Shown: positions 39,981 through 50,005 of the stretch, in pieces
Layout: each line of letters opens with the position of its first letter
Position numbering within the stretch: position 1 is the stretch's first letter
Assembly: GCA_004557855.1 (NCBI GenBank)
Contig: SFFJ01000020.1
Coordinates: 1-52,039, forward strand
From: Oscillospiraceae bacterium
Lineage (GTDB): Bacteria > Bacillota > Clostridia > Oscillospirales > Ruminococcaceae
Direction: 5' to 3'
DNA length: 52,039 nt
Notes under the pieces: model-generated
Seen by the model: the letters and a program-made list of their open reading frames with translations, nothing else
Database searches by the model: none
Told to the model about the DNA's origin: nothing
Position numbers and translations under genes: made by a program

Positions 39981-40955
39981 TCAGCTCAAAAATGCCACGT
40001 ACAGCATCATCGCAAGGCTTACCGTCATCATCGCTATCATGCCGCTGTTCCCCAGGAACAGTCCTCGCTTTTCCTCCGCCGGGATGGGGCTTGCCCCCTC
40101 CCGCAGCCGTATCTTTTTGCGGTGCCGCCACAAAATCACCGCCCCCAGCACCGTCAGCGTAACGATCACATACCCGTACAGCGCTGTCAGCACCGGGCTG
40201 CCCTCCGTCGCCATCGAAACCGTTACCCCCATCAAATTGATGATAAAGTGCAGCGCCGCCGTATAGCGGATGCCGCCGGTGCGCAGCGCCACATACCCCA
40301 GCACCGTCCCCACCGCAAAGGCATAAAAGAACTGCCCGAAATTGCCGTGAAACAGCCCGAATAAAAACGCCGACCCGAAAATCGCCGCCGGCTCGCCCCA
40401 CGGCGCCAGCCGCCGCAGCAGCACCCCGCGGAATACCCATTCCTCCGCCACCGGCGCAATCACCACCGCAAATAAAAAGATGATCCACGGGTTCCCGCCC
40501 GCCAGCATCTCCTGCAGCGGCTCCCCGGCTTGCTCGCCCCGCAGCGCACTGATCGCCGCATTGACCCCCAGCCCGATGAGGTTGGAAAGATACATCACCG
40601 TAAAGCACACCGGCACCAGCGCCCCGAACTGCCTTGCCGTCACCCGGCGGCGGGGCAGGGCCGCCGGCCGCGCCCCTCCGTGCAGGACCCACAGCATCAG
40701 CGGCAGCCCCAGCCCGTAGTTCGCCGCGTCGGTAATCACCCACTGGAACCAGTCGCTCTGGATAAACGCGATCATCACCCGGCTGCCCCGCATGGCCAGC
40801 AGCTGGCAGCCAAACGTCAGCAGCACCGCACCCAGCTGTGCCGCCAGCATCATGGCGCAGCACGCCCACCCTACACGGCTAAAGCACCGCCGGGCCTCGC
40901 TGCGGCATAATTCCCGTTCCTGTTCCTTCGGGGCAAAGGGGTAATAATCCGACAT
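39981..40955 (-). CDS. CPBP family intramembrane glutamic protease
   Basis: Eight or so membrane helices in 324 residues. The Abi/CAAX motifs are complete: APVAEEWVFRGVLL (EExxxR), FGLFHGNFGQFFYAF and ALHFIINL. Bacterial members range from bacteriocin immunity to signal-peptide handling; substrate unknown. GAAGGAGGAG upstream and a strong promoter at 40999-41028. Confidence 0.92.
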   Translation of the reverse strand: MSDYYPFAPKEQERELCRSEARRCFSRVGWACCAMMLAAQLGAVLLTFGCQLLAMRGSRVMIAFIQSDWFQWVITDAANYGLGLPLMLWVLHGGARPAALPRRRVTARQFGALVPVCFTVMYLSNLIGLGVNAAISALRGEQAGEPLQEMLAGGNPWIIFLFAVVIAPVAEEWVFRGVLLRRLAPWGEPAAIFGSAFLFGLFHGNFGQFFYAFAVGTVLGYVALRTGGIRYTAALHFIINLMGVTVSMATEGSPVLTALYGYVIVTLTVLGAVILWRHRKKIRLREGASPIPAEEKRGLFLGNSGMIAMMTVSLAMMLYVAFLS

Positions 40956-40998
40956 AGCTCCTCCTTCTTCGGCATCTTCCGCCCATTTGTGATAGCTG

Positions 40999-41028
40999 AT
41001 TATACCCCGTTTCCCGCCCCCTTGTCAA
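40999..41028 (-). promoter_or_regulatory. Promoter of the CPBP gene
   Basis: Minus strand TTGACA, 18 bases, TATAAT, with both boxes matching consensus. Confidence 0.8.
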
Positions 41029-41055
41029 TTCACCCCCTGCCCGCCGCAGGCATAC

Positions 41056-41137
41056 GGCCCGCAGGGCGTTCCGGCTGCGCCGGAACCGGCGGCCTCCGGC
41101 CGCCTGCGCCCGCCTGCGGCGGGCGGCCCCGCGGGCC
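41056..41137. repeat. Cloverleaf palindromic repeat 21 (alternate arms)
   Basis: GGCCCGCAGGGC / GCCCCGCGGGCC arms around GTTCCGGC/GCCGGAAC, CGGCGGCC/GGCCGCC and GCCCGCC/GGCGGGC hairpins. Confidence 0.75.
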
Positions 41138-41143
41138 CCCCCT

Positions 41144-41157
41144 CCCCCCCCCCCCCC
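41144..41157 (+). repeat. Poly-C tract of 14
   Basis: Seven C, a T, then fourteen uninterrupted C. Long homopolymers of this kind are prone to slippage. It lies outside genes, about 120 bases upstream of the CPBP promoter and about 115 bases beyond the GGGtGRT gene stop. Confidence 0.85.
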
Positions 41158-41209
41158 GGCCTCTGCCCTCATTCTACCACATCCCCTTTATAAAAAGAAT
41201 GATCAAGCA

Positions 41210-41260
41210 AAAAAAAGACGCAGCGCCCTCCCGTTCGGGGGAAAGCCCTGCGTCTTTTTA
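41210..41260. terminator. Bidirectional terminator after the GGGtGRT operon
   Basis: AAAAAAGACGCAG pairs with CTGCGTCTTTTT, with an inner hairpin CTCCC..GGGGG, ending 12 bases from the GGGtGRT stop. A strong end in both directions. Confidence 0.88.
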
Positions 41261-41271
41261 TCGGAAACAGC

Positions 41272-42273
41272 TTACTTCTTCAGCACCTCATACACCGCCA
41301 CGGAGCAGGCAACGGTCGCGCCTACCATGGGGTTGTTGCCCATGCCGATGAGTCCCATCATCTCCACGTGTGCGGGGACGGAGGAGGAGCCGGCAAACTG
41401 GGCGTCGCCGTGCATACGGCCCATAGTATCGGTCAGACCATAGGAGGCCGGGCCCGCCGCCATGTTATCGGGGTGCAGGGTACGGCCGGTGCCGCCGCCG
41501 CTGGCCACCGAGAAATACTTGACGCCGTTCTCCCAGCACCATTTCTTATAGGTACCGGCAACGGGATGCTGGAAGCGGGTGGGGTTGGTGGAGTTGCCGG
41601 TGATGGAAACGTCTACCTTCTCCAGCTTCATGATGGCTACGCCCTCCTGTACATCGTTGCAGCCGTAGCACTTGATCTTGGCACGCTCGCCCTCGCCGAA
41701 GGCGATCTCACGGATGACCTTCACCTCGCCGGTGGCAAAGTCAAAGTCGGTCTCCACATAGGTAAAGCCGTTGATGCGGCTGATGATATAGGCAGCGTCC
41801 TTGCCCAGACCGTTCAGGATGACGCGCAGCGGCTCCTTGCGGGCCTTGTTGGCGTTGCGGGCGATGCCGATGGCGCCCTCCGCCGCCGCAAAGGACTCAT
41901 GTCCCGCCAGGAAGCAGAAGCACTTGGTTTCATCCCGCAGCAGCATGGCGCCCAGGTTGCCGTGGCCCAGGCCCACCTTGCGCTGCTCGGCAACGGAACC
42001 GGGCACGCAGAAGGCCTGCAGCCCCACACCGATCATCTCGCTGGCCTCGGCCGCGCTCTTTACGCCCTTTTTCAGCGCCAGCGCCACACCCAGGGTGTAG
42101 GCCCAAACGGCGTTCTCAAAGGCGATGGGCTGTACGCCCTTTACAATTTCCTCTACATTGATGCCGTGCGCCAGAGCGAGGTCACGGGCATCTTCCAGGG
42201 TATTCATTCCGTACTCTTTCAGGCAGGCATTGATGCCGGGCATCCGTCTTTCCTGTCCTTCAAATTTAGCCAT
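41272..42273 (-). CDS. GGGtGRT protein
   Basis: Protein of 333 residues with the name-giving motif SGGGTGRT at residues 258-265, followed by LHPDNMAAGPASYG. Eight cysteines (17, 89, 118, 120, 202, 205, 246, 323), two in pairs CFC and CYGC, may bind a metal cluster. No signal or membrane segment. The family is found in anaerobes, almost always beside an IscU-like scaffold, and its activity is not known to me. Here the scaffold gene lies 18 bases upstream on the same strand, with AAGGAGG before this ATG, so both act as an operon with one promoter and one terminator. Confidence 0.88.
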   Translation of the reverse strand: MAKFEGQERRMPGINACLKEYGMNTLEDARDLALAHGINVEEIVKGVQPIAFENAVWAYTLGVALALKKGVKSAAEASEMIGVGLQAFCVPGSVAEQRKVGLGHGNLGAMLLRDETKCFCFLAGHESFAAAEGAIGIARNANKARKEPLRVILNGLGKDAAYIISRINGFTYVETDFDFATGEVKVIREIAFGEGERAKIKCYGCNDVQEGVAIMKLEKVDVSITGNSTNPTRFQHPVAGTYKKWCWENGVKYFSVASGGGTGRTLHPDNMAAGPASYGLTDTMGRMHGDAQFAGSSSVPAHVEMMGLIGMGNNPMVGATVACSVAVYEVLKK

Positions 42274-42291
42274 TGTCGTGTCCTCCTTCTC

Positions 42292-42984
42292 TTATTCTTC
42301 TCTGGGGTCGATGTACTTGGGCGCATCGGCAAAGCGGCCGTAGGTGCCGATGTTCTTCTCATAGGCCTCGGCGGGGCTCTTGCCATGACGGATGTCCTCC
42401 ATCATCTTGCCCAGCCGTACAAACTGATAACCAATGGCCTCGCCGTTGTTATCCAGCGCCACCTTGGTGATGTAGCCCTCGGCCAGTTCCAGATAGCGCG
42501 CACCCTTGGCGCCGGTGGAGAAGATGGTGCCGACCTGGCTGCGCAGACCCTTGCCCAGGTCCTCCAGGGAAGCCCCGATGGGCAGGCCGTCCTCACTGAA
42601 GGCGGTCTGGCTGCGGCCGTAGGCCAGCTGCTTAAAGATCTCGCGCATCGCCACATTGATGGCGTCGCAGACGAGGTCGGTGTTCAGGGCCTCCAGCAGC
42701 GTCTTGCCGGGCAGGATCTCACCCGCCATGGCAGCGGAGTGGGTCATGCCGCTGCAGCCCAGGGTCTCTACCAGCGCCTCCTCGATGATGCCGTTCTTGA
42801 CATTGAGGGTCAGCTTGCAGGCGCCCTGCTGGGGTGCGCACCAGCCGATGCCGTGGGAAAGACCGGAGATATCGCTGATCTGATAGGCCTTTACCCAGCG
42901 TCCCTCCTCGGGGATGGGCGCAGGGCCGTGATGCGGGCCCTTGGTAACGGGGCACATGGCTTCTACTTCGTGGGAATAGTTCAT
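42292..42984 (-). CDS. Iron-sulfur cluster assembly scaffold-like protein (GGGtGRT partner)
   Basis: Protein of 230 residues with an IscU/NifU-like segment: GWCAPQQGACKLTLNVKNG and ETLGCSGMTHSAAMAGEILP, the second resembling IscU's GCG..A.A.SS. Cysteines at 11, 49, 56 and 77 could hold a transient cluster. The C-terminal half (about 110-230) is not IscU and is particular to this subfamily. First gene of the operon, with a consensus promoter at 43056-43084. No iscS or suf genes are in the window, so it may serve a dedicated target such as the GGGtGRT protein. Confidence 0.82.
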   Translation of the reverse strand: MNYSHEVEAMCPVTKGPHHGPAPIPEEGRWVKAYQISDISGLSHGIGWCAPQQGACKLTLNVKNGIIEEALVETLGCSGMTHSAAMAGEILPGKTLLEALNTDLVCDAINVAMREIFKQLAYGRSQTAFSEDGLPIGASLEDLGKGLRSQVGTIFSTGAKGARYLELAEGYITKVALDNNGEAIGYQFVRLGKMMEDIRHGKSPAEAYEKNIGTYGRFADAPKYIDPREE

Positions 42985-43055
42985 TGCACATTCTCCTTCC
43001 TGTATGGACTTTGTTGCAGAAATAACATTGTGATTAAAATAACAATACCATACCC

Positions 43056-43084
43056 ATTATAGTAAATGCCCCACTTTTTTGCAA
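43056..43084 (-). promoter_or_regulatory. Promoter of the GGGtGRT operon
   Basis: Minus strand TTGCAA, 17 bases, TATAAT, in an AT-rich tract, with a leader of about 65 bases. The region up to 43187 holds no gene and separates it from the divergent secA promoter. Confidence 0.8.
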
Positions 43085-43187
43085 GAGGTTTTCTGCAATA
43101 TTTTGTCGGAATTTCCGGCAAAGAACGAAATTTATCCCACACCCCGTAAAAATTTACAGTTTGGCCACAGCCGGGGCGCTCTTTTAT

Positions 43188-43216
43188 TTGACACCGCCCC
43201 CTCCCGGCGGTAAAAT
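43188..43216 (+). promoter_or_regulatory. secA promoter
   Basis: TTGACA, 17 bases, TAAAAT. The leader to the secA ATG is about 210 bases and is GC-rich with short palindromes (e.g. GGCGCC near 43274), so leader-based control is possible though no known element is recognisable. Confidence 0.8.
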
Positions 43217-43432
43217 AGAATGGTTAGAGAAATCGTATTTTCTTTTCCGGGGCTCCCGCAGCCACCGGCAAAGCGGCGCCGGCGGCGCCGCCCCTTGACA
43301 GGCATAAGCCCGCCTGCGTCGGGCATCAGCCTGCCTGCGGGGCGCCGCTGCCCTCATCCGCTTTTCCGCCGCCCGCGCTCGCCCCTCGCCCGGCTCTCCG
43401 GGCAGAACTCAACCTAAAGGAGAACACCGCTT

Positions 43433-46159
<2,727 letters not shown>

Positions 46160-46174
46160 CCGCACCACCCGCCC

Positions 46175-46201
46175 CGGCGCTCCTGCCCCGCAGGAGCGCC
46201 G
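46175..46201 (+). terminator. Hairpin after secA
   Basis: Perfect 12-bp stem CGGCGCTCCTGC / GCAGGAGCGCCG with a CCC loop, 15 bases after the secA stop; the following TTCTGC is a poor T tract. Confidence 0.55.
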
Positions 46202-46313
46202 TTCTGCGTCCATCAAGAAGTCCCTGCTTCTTTCCCGCCGATAGGCGACAACAGACGATATCACGCCCGCCGGCAGGGCAACCGCCATTGTCCCCCTTAT
46301 GGGTCTTTGTCCA

Positions 46314-46342
46314 TTGTATTTCCCGGCGGCCTGTGGTAGAAT
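46314..46342 (+). promoter_or_regulatory. Promoter of the WYL regulator
   Basis: TTGTAT, 17 bases, TAGAAT, 31 bases before the ATG. Confidence 0.7.
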
Positions 46343-46373
46343 GAGGGCAGAACCCACCGAGAGGAGGCACCCT

Positions 46374-47366
46374 ATGGCACGCTCCGCCAACCAAAAGCTC
46401 AAATGCCTGTATCTGCGGCAGTTTTTGCTGCAAAATACCGATGAGGAACACCCCGCCACCATCCCCCAGATGGTGGAATACCTGGCCCGGCATGATATCC
46501 CCGCCGAGCGCAAAAGCCTTTACGATGACATAGACGCCCTGCGGCAGTGGGGGCTGGATGTGGAATACCGCAAGGCCCAGAACGGCGGCTACTACGTGGC
46601 CAGCCGAGATTTCCAGCTGCCGGAGCTCAAGCTGCTGGTGGACGCCGTGCAAAGCAGTAAATTCCTCTCTCTGCGCAAAAGCAACGAGCTGATCTCCAAG
46701 CTGGAAAAGCTGGCCAGCCGCTACGAGGCGCAGGCCCTGCGCCGTCAGGTGTACGTCACCCACCGCGTCAAAAATATGAACGAAAGCATCTACTACAATG
46801 TGGATGCCCTGCACAGCGCCATCGCCGCAGGCAGCCGCATCACCTTCCGCTATTTCGATTGGGACACCACCGGGAAGAAAAGCTATCGCCACGGCGGCAA
46901 GCGCTATCAGGTCAGCCCGTGGGCGCTTTTGTGGGATGACGAAAACTACTACCTGGTGGGCTACGATGCCGAGCACGGCGAGCGCCGCCACTACCGGGTG
47001 GATAAGATGGAAAGCATCACCCAAACCGGCGAAAAACGGCTGGGGCAGGCCCTGTTTGCCGGCTTTGACCCCGCCGAATATTCCCGAAAGGTCTTCGGGA
47101 TGTACGGCGGCGAGCCGCAGCGCATCACCCTGCAATTCACCAACGACAAAACCAACATGGCCAATATCGTCTTTGACCGCTTCGGCCGTGATCAGGTCCT
47201 TATCCCCGCCCCGTCCGGCTTTACCGTCACCGTGGAGGTCGTCCCCAGCCCGCAGTTCTTCGCGTGGCTCACCGGTCTCGGCCCCTCGGTGAAGATCCTC
47301 TCCCCGCAACCGGTCGCGGAGCAGTTCCGGGCGCATTTGCAGTCTGTCCTTTCCGCCTACGGCTAA
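46374..47366 (+). CDS. WYL domain transcriptional regulator
   Basis: 330 residues: N-terminal winged helix (about residues 1-70, ERKSLYDDIDALRQWGLDVEY), a central WYL domain (ITFRYFDWD.., VSPWALLWDDENYYLVGYD, RHYRVDKM) and the C-terminal WCX-like extension. WYL proteins bind ligands, often nucleotides, and regulate stress, defence or metabolism genes. GAGAGGAGG precedes the ATG. No defence genes are next to it, so its target is unknown. Confidence 0.92.
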   Translation: MARSANQKLKCLYLRQFLLQNTDEEHPATIPQMVEYLARHDIPAERKSLYDDIDALRQWGLDVEYRKAQNGGYYVASRDFQLPELKLLVDAVQSSKFLSLRKSNELISKLEKLASRYEAQALRRQVYVTHRVKNMNESIYYNVDALHSAIAAGSRITFRYFDWDTTGKKSYRHGGKRYQVSPWALLWDDENYYLVGYDAEHGERRHYRVDKMESITQTGEKRLGQALFAGFDPAEYSRKVFGMYGGEPQRITLQFTNDKTNMANIVFDRFGRDQVLIPAPSGFTVTVEVVPSPQFFAWLTGLGPSVKILSPQPVAEQFRAHLQSVLSAYG

Positions 47367-47386
47367 CCCCTGCAAACCGCAGATCC

Positions 47387-47470
47387 GGGCCGCAGGCCAA
47401 ACCGTCCTCCGGACGGTTTGGGGCGGGCTGCGCCCGCCCCGCGGCGGCTGCGCCGCCGGGCCTGCGGCCC
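47387..47470. repeat. Cloverleaf palindromic repeat 22
   Basis: GGGCCGCAGGCC / GGGCCTGCGGCCC arms around AAACCGTCC/GGACGGTTT, GGGGCGGGC/GCCCGCCCC and GCGGC/GCCGC hairpins, between the WYL and lipid kinase genes. Confidence 0.85.
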
Positions 47471-47535
47471 GTCCCGCCCCTTGCAGGCTCCCGCAAGCCA
47501 CCGCCCGTCCACTTCCGCCAAAAGGAGGCCAAAGC

Positions 47536-48417
47536 ATGAAAAAACTGCTGCTTATCATCAACCCGCTGGCCGGCCGCCAGCAGGCCCAAACCGACCTCTA
47601 CAAGATGGTCAAAATATTCTCCGACCACGATTACGAGGTCACCGTCTACCCCACCCGTGCCCGGCTGGACTGCACCCGGAAGGTCGCCGAGGACGCCGGC
47701 CAATATGACCTGGTGGCGTGCTGCGGCGGCGACGGCACCCTGAACGAAATGGTCAGCGGGATGATGTACCGCCGGGACCGCCGTCCCATGGGGTATATCC
47801 CCCTCGGCTCCACCAACGACCTGGCCGTCAGCCTGCGGCTGCCCACCCGGGTGGAGGAGGCCGCCCTGCGGGTGGTCACCGGCCGTGAATTCTACATGGA
47901 CGTCGGTACCCTGAACGACCGCTACTTCAATTACATCGCCGCTTTTGGCGCCTTCACCGAGACCAGCTACGCCACCCCGCAGGAGATCAAAAATGCGCTG
48001 GGCCACCTGGCCTACATCCTGGAGGGGGTCAAAAGCCTCGGCAAGATCCAGCCCATCCACGTGAAGATCACCGCCGACGGCGAGCAGTTCGAGGAGGACT
48101 ACCTGTTCGGCGCCGTTACCAACACCGTTTCACTGGGCGGCGTACTGAAGCTGGACCCCGAAAAGGTGCTGCTGGACGACGGTATGTACGAGCTGCTGCT
48201 GGTGAAAAACCCCGTAAACGCCATGGAGGCGCAGGCCATGCTGACCGCCCTGATGACCCAGAAATACGACGGGCCGCAGGTCATCATGCGCCGCGCCTCG
48301 GATATCCTTTTCGAGACGAGCCACGCCATCAGCTGGACCATCGACGGTGAATACGGCGGCTCCTTCGTCCATTCCCACATCGTCAATAACAAAAACGCCG
48401 TGACCCTCATCGTATAG
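47536..48417 (+). CDS. Diacylglycerol kinase family lipid kinase (YegS/BmrU-like)
   Basis: 293 residues, starts MKKLLLIINPLAGRQQAQ and has the catalytic CCGGDGTLNEMVSG plus IPLGSTNDLA (nucleotide site, normally GTxND). These enzymes phosphorylate diacylglycerol or similar lipids at the membrane face. AAAGGAGG precedes the ATG. No obvious operon partner. Confidence 0.92.
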   Translation: MKKLLLIINPLAGRQQAQTDLYKMVKIFSDHDYEVTVYPTRARLDCTRKVAEDAGQYDLVACCGGDGTLNEMVSGMMYRRDRRPMGYIPLGSTNDLAVSLRLPTRVEEAALRVVTGREFYMDVGTLNDRYFNYIAAFGAFTETSYATPQEIKNALGHLAYILEGVKSLGKIQPIHVKITADGEQFEEDYLFGAVTNTVSLGGVLKLDPEKVLLDDGMYELLLVKNPVNAMEAQAMLTALMTQKYDGPQVIMRRASDILFETSHAISWTIDGEYGGSFVHSHIVNNKNAVTLIV

Positions 48418-48444
48418 TCCGGATCTTCGCGGGGCCCTGGCTTC

Positions 48445-48528
48445 GGGCGGCAGCCCGGCCGGCCCTCCGGGCCGGCCTGCGCCCCCCTGCGGGGGGCGTC
48501 GGCGGCTCTGCCGCCGGGGCTGCCGCCC
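48445..48528. repeat. Cloverleaf palindromic repeat 23 (alternate arms)
   Basis: GGGCGGCAGCCC / GGGGCTGCCGCCC arms around GGCCGGCCC/GGGCCGGCC, GCCCCCC/GGGGGGC and CGGCGGC/GCCGCCG hairpins. Confidence 0.78.
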
Positions 48529-48551
48529 GAGGCCCTGCCCCCTGCGCCGGT

Positions 48552-48674
48552 TCAGGCCGAAAGCTGCCCCAGGTCCTCCTCGGCCTCCCGCTCGTTGTCC
48601 GCCGAGAACAGGAACCGCCCCTCCCCGTCGTAAACCTCCACATGGCCCCGCACAAACCGCATCTCAAACCGCAT
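48552..48674 (-). CDS. 40-aa small protein
   Basis: Encodes MRFEMRFVRGHVEVYDGEGR followed by FLFSADNEREAEEDLGQLSA. A tidy amphipathic beta-then-helix pattern, GAAGGGAG site and an extended -10 promoter (48707-48714) make it likely to be expressed. I have the impression of similar tiny proteins in related gut Clostridia, but no function. It is encoded opposite to its neighbours, divergent from nfnA. Confidence 0.65.
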   Translation of the reverse strand: MRFEMRFVRGHVEVYDGEGRFLFSADNEREAEEDLGQLSA

Positions 48675-48706
48675 ATCCGGCACGCTCCCTTCGCTTTACT
48701 GTCCCC

Positions 48707-48714
48707 AGTATAGC
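48707..48714 (-). promoter_or_regulatory. Extended -10 promoter of the 40-aa gene
   Basis: Minus strand TGCTATACT, with only a weak -35; about 33 bases before the ATG. Confidence 0.5.
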
Positions 48715-48761
48715 AAAGGCTGTGTCCCATAATCCGTACTGTGAAAGGAACCGAAAACCCC

Positions 48762-49607
48762 ATGAAAGCACCCATTCTCCGCAAGGAAGCACTGGCCCCC
48801 GGCATCAGCCGTATGGTCGTTTCGGCCCCGGCGGTCGCCGCCCATGCCGCCGCCGGCCAGTTCGTCATCCTCCGCCCCGCCGAGGACGCCGAGCGCATCC
48901 CCCTTACCATCTCCTCCTTCGATCCCGAGGCCGGGACCGTCACCATAGTCTACCAAACGGTGGGTGCCACCACCATGCTGCTGGACCGCCTTTCGGTCGG
49001 TGACAGCCTGCCCACCTTTACCGGCCCGCTGGGCCGCCCCAGCCACCTTTCCGGCCTTAAAAACGCCGCCGTGATCGGGGGCGGTCTGGGCTGTGCCATC
49101 GCCCTGCCCACCGCCGAAGCCCTGCATCGGCAGGGCTGCCGGGTCACCGCCATCGCCGGGTTCCGCAGCTGGGAGCAGGTCATTTTGCAGGAGGAAATGG
49201 CTGCCGCCAGCAGCCGCTTCCTGCTTTGCAGCGATGACGGCACCGCCGGGGAACAGGGCTTTGTCACCGGGGCGCTGGAACGCCTTTTGCAGCAGGGGGA
49301 ACGGTTCGATATGGTTTTTGCCATCGGCCCGCTGCCCATGATGCAGGCCGTCAGTGAGCTGACCCGCCGCTTTGATGCCCCCTGCACCGTCAGCATGAAC
49401 CCCATCATGATAGACGGCACCGGGATGTGCGGCTGCTGCCGGCTGACGGTCGGCGGAGAGGTACGGTTTGCCTGCGTGGACGGCCCCGAATTTGACGGGC
49501 ATCAGGTGGATTTTGCCGAGGCGATCCGCCGGAGCCGGCTGTACCGCCCCCAGGAGCAGCAGCGCCGGGAAGCCGCCTGCCGCCTGCTGGGCTACGACCC
49601 CGCCTGA
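48762..49607 (+). CDS. NfnA-type ferredoxin-NADP+ reductase, FAD/[2Fe-2S] subunit
   Basis: 281 residues of the PyrK/NfnA fold: FAD site RIPLTISSFD, NAD(P) site VIGGGLGCAIALP and a C-terminal [2Fe-2S] motif GTGMCGCCRLTVGGEV..FACVDGPEFDGHQVDF-like. NfnAB bifurcates electrons between NADPH, NAD+ and ferredoxin in anaerobes. The ATG at 48762 has AAAGGA 12 bases upstream; GTG at 48741 is an alternative. PyrK is excluded by the NfnA end block and the NfnB gene downstream. Confidence 0.88.
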   Translation: MKAPILRKEALAPGISRMVVSAPAVAAHAAAGQFVILRPAEDAERIPLTISSFDPEAGTVTIVYQTVGATTMLLDRLSVGDSLPTFTGPLGRPSHLSGLKNAAVIGGGLGCAIALPTAEALHRQGCRVTAIAGFRSWEQVILQEEMAAASSRFLLCSDDGTAGEQGFVTGALERLLQQGERFDMVFAIGPLPMMQAVSELTRRFDAPCTVSMNPIMIDGTGMCGCCRLTVGGEVRFACVDGPEFDGHQVDFAEAIRRSRLYRPQEQQRREAACRLLGYDPA

Positions 49608-49640
49608 CCCGTTTTTGCTTTCTTTCGGCTGCTGCCGGAC

Positions 49641-49727
49641 GGGGCGCCCGCAGGGCGGCCGTCCTGCGGACGGCCACGGCGGCTCCGCCGCCGGCTTCGG
49701 CTTCGCCGAAGCGCCCTGCGGGCGCCC
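49641..49727. repeat. Cloverleaf palindromic repeat 24 (alternate arms)
   Basis: GGGGCGCCCGCAGGGC / GCCCTGCGGGCGCC arms around GGCCGTCC/GGACGGCC, CGGCGGC/GCCGCCG and CTTCGGC/GCCGAAG hairpins. It lies in the 398-base gap between the two Nfn subunit genes. Confidence 0.85.
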
Positions 49728-49870
49728 TCCCCCCTGCCGAAGCCCTGCCCCCTGCCGGGCCCCAAAGCCGGGTTTTTCCCCCGGCCATGGCCGCTGCTGC
49801 GGGCTGTCCCCTGCCGGGCCGGCTGCCCGGCTTTTATCCCGAAATATAGTCTGTGCAGCGGGCCGGGTTC

Positions 49871-49953
49871 GGCCCGAAGGGCGGTTCGGCCTGCGGCCGA
49901 ACCCGGCGGCCGCAGGCCGCCGAGCCCGCCTGCGGCGGGCTGCCCTTCGGGCC
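49871..49953. repeat. Cloverleaf palindromic repeat 25 (alternate arms)
   Basis: GGCCCGAAGGGC / GCCCTTCGGGCC arms, a third arm class, around GGTTCGGCC/GGCCGAACC, CGGCGGCC/GGCCGCCG and GCCCGCC/GGCGGGC hairpins. Second repeat in the nfnA-nfnB gap. Confidence 0.85.
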
Positions 49954-50005
49954 GCCTGCCCCCCTGAACCCGCCCCCTGCCACTTCACCGAAAAGAGGAA
50001 CCCCC

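Noticed and set aside
48741..49607. PyrK (dihydroorotate dehydrogenase electron-transfer subunit)
   Set aside because: The C-terminal GPEFDGHQVDF block and the NfnB/GltA neighbour fit NfnA; no pyrD is nearby.
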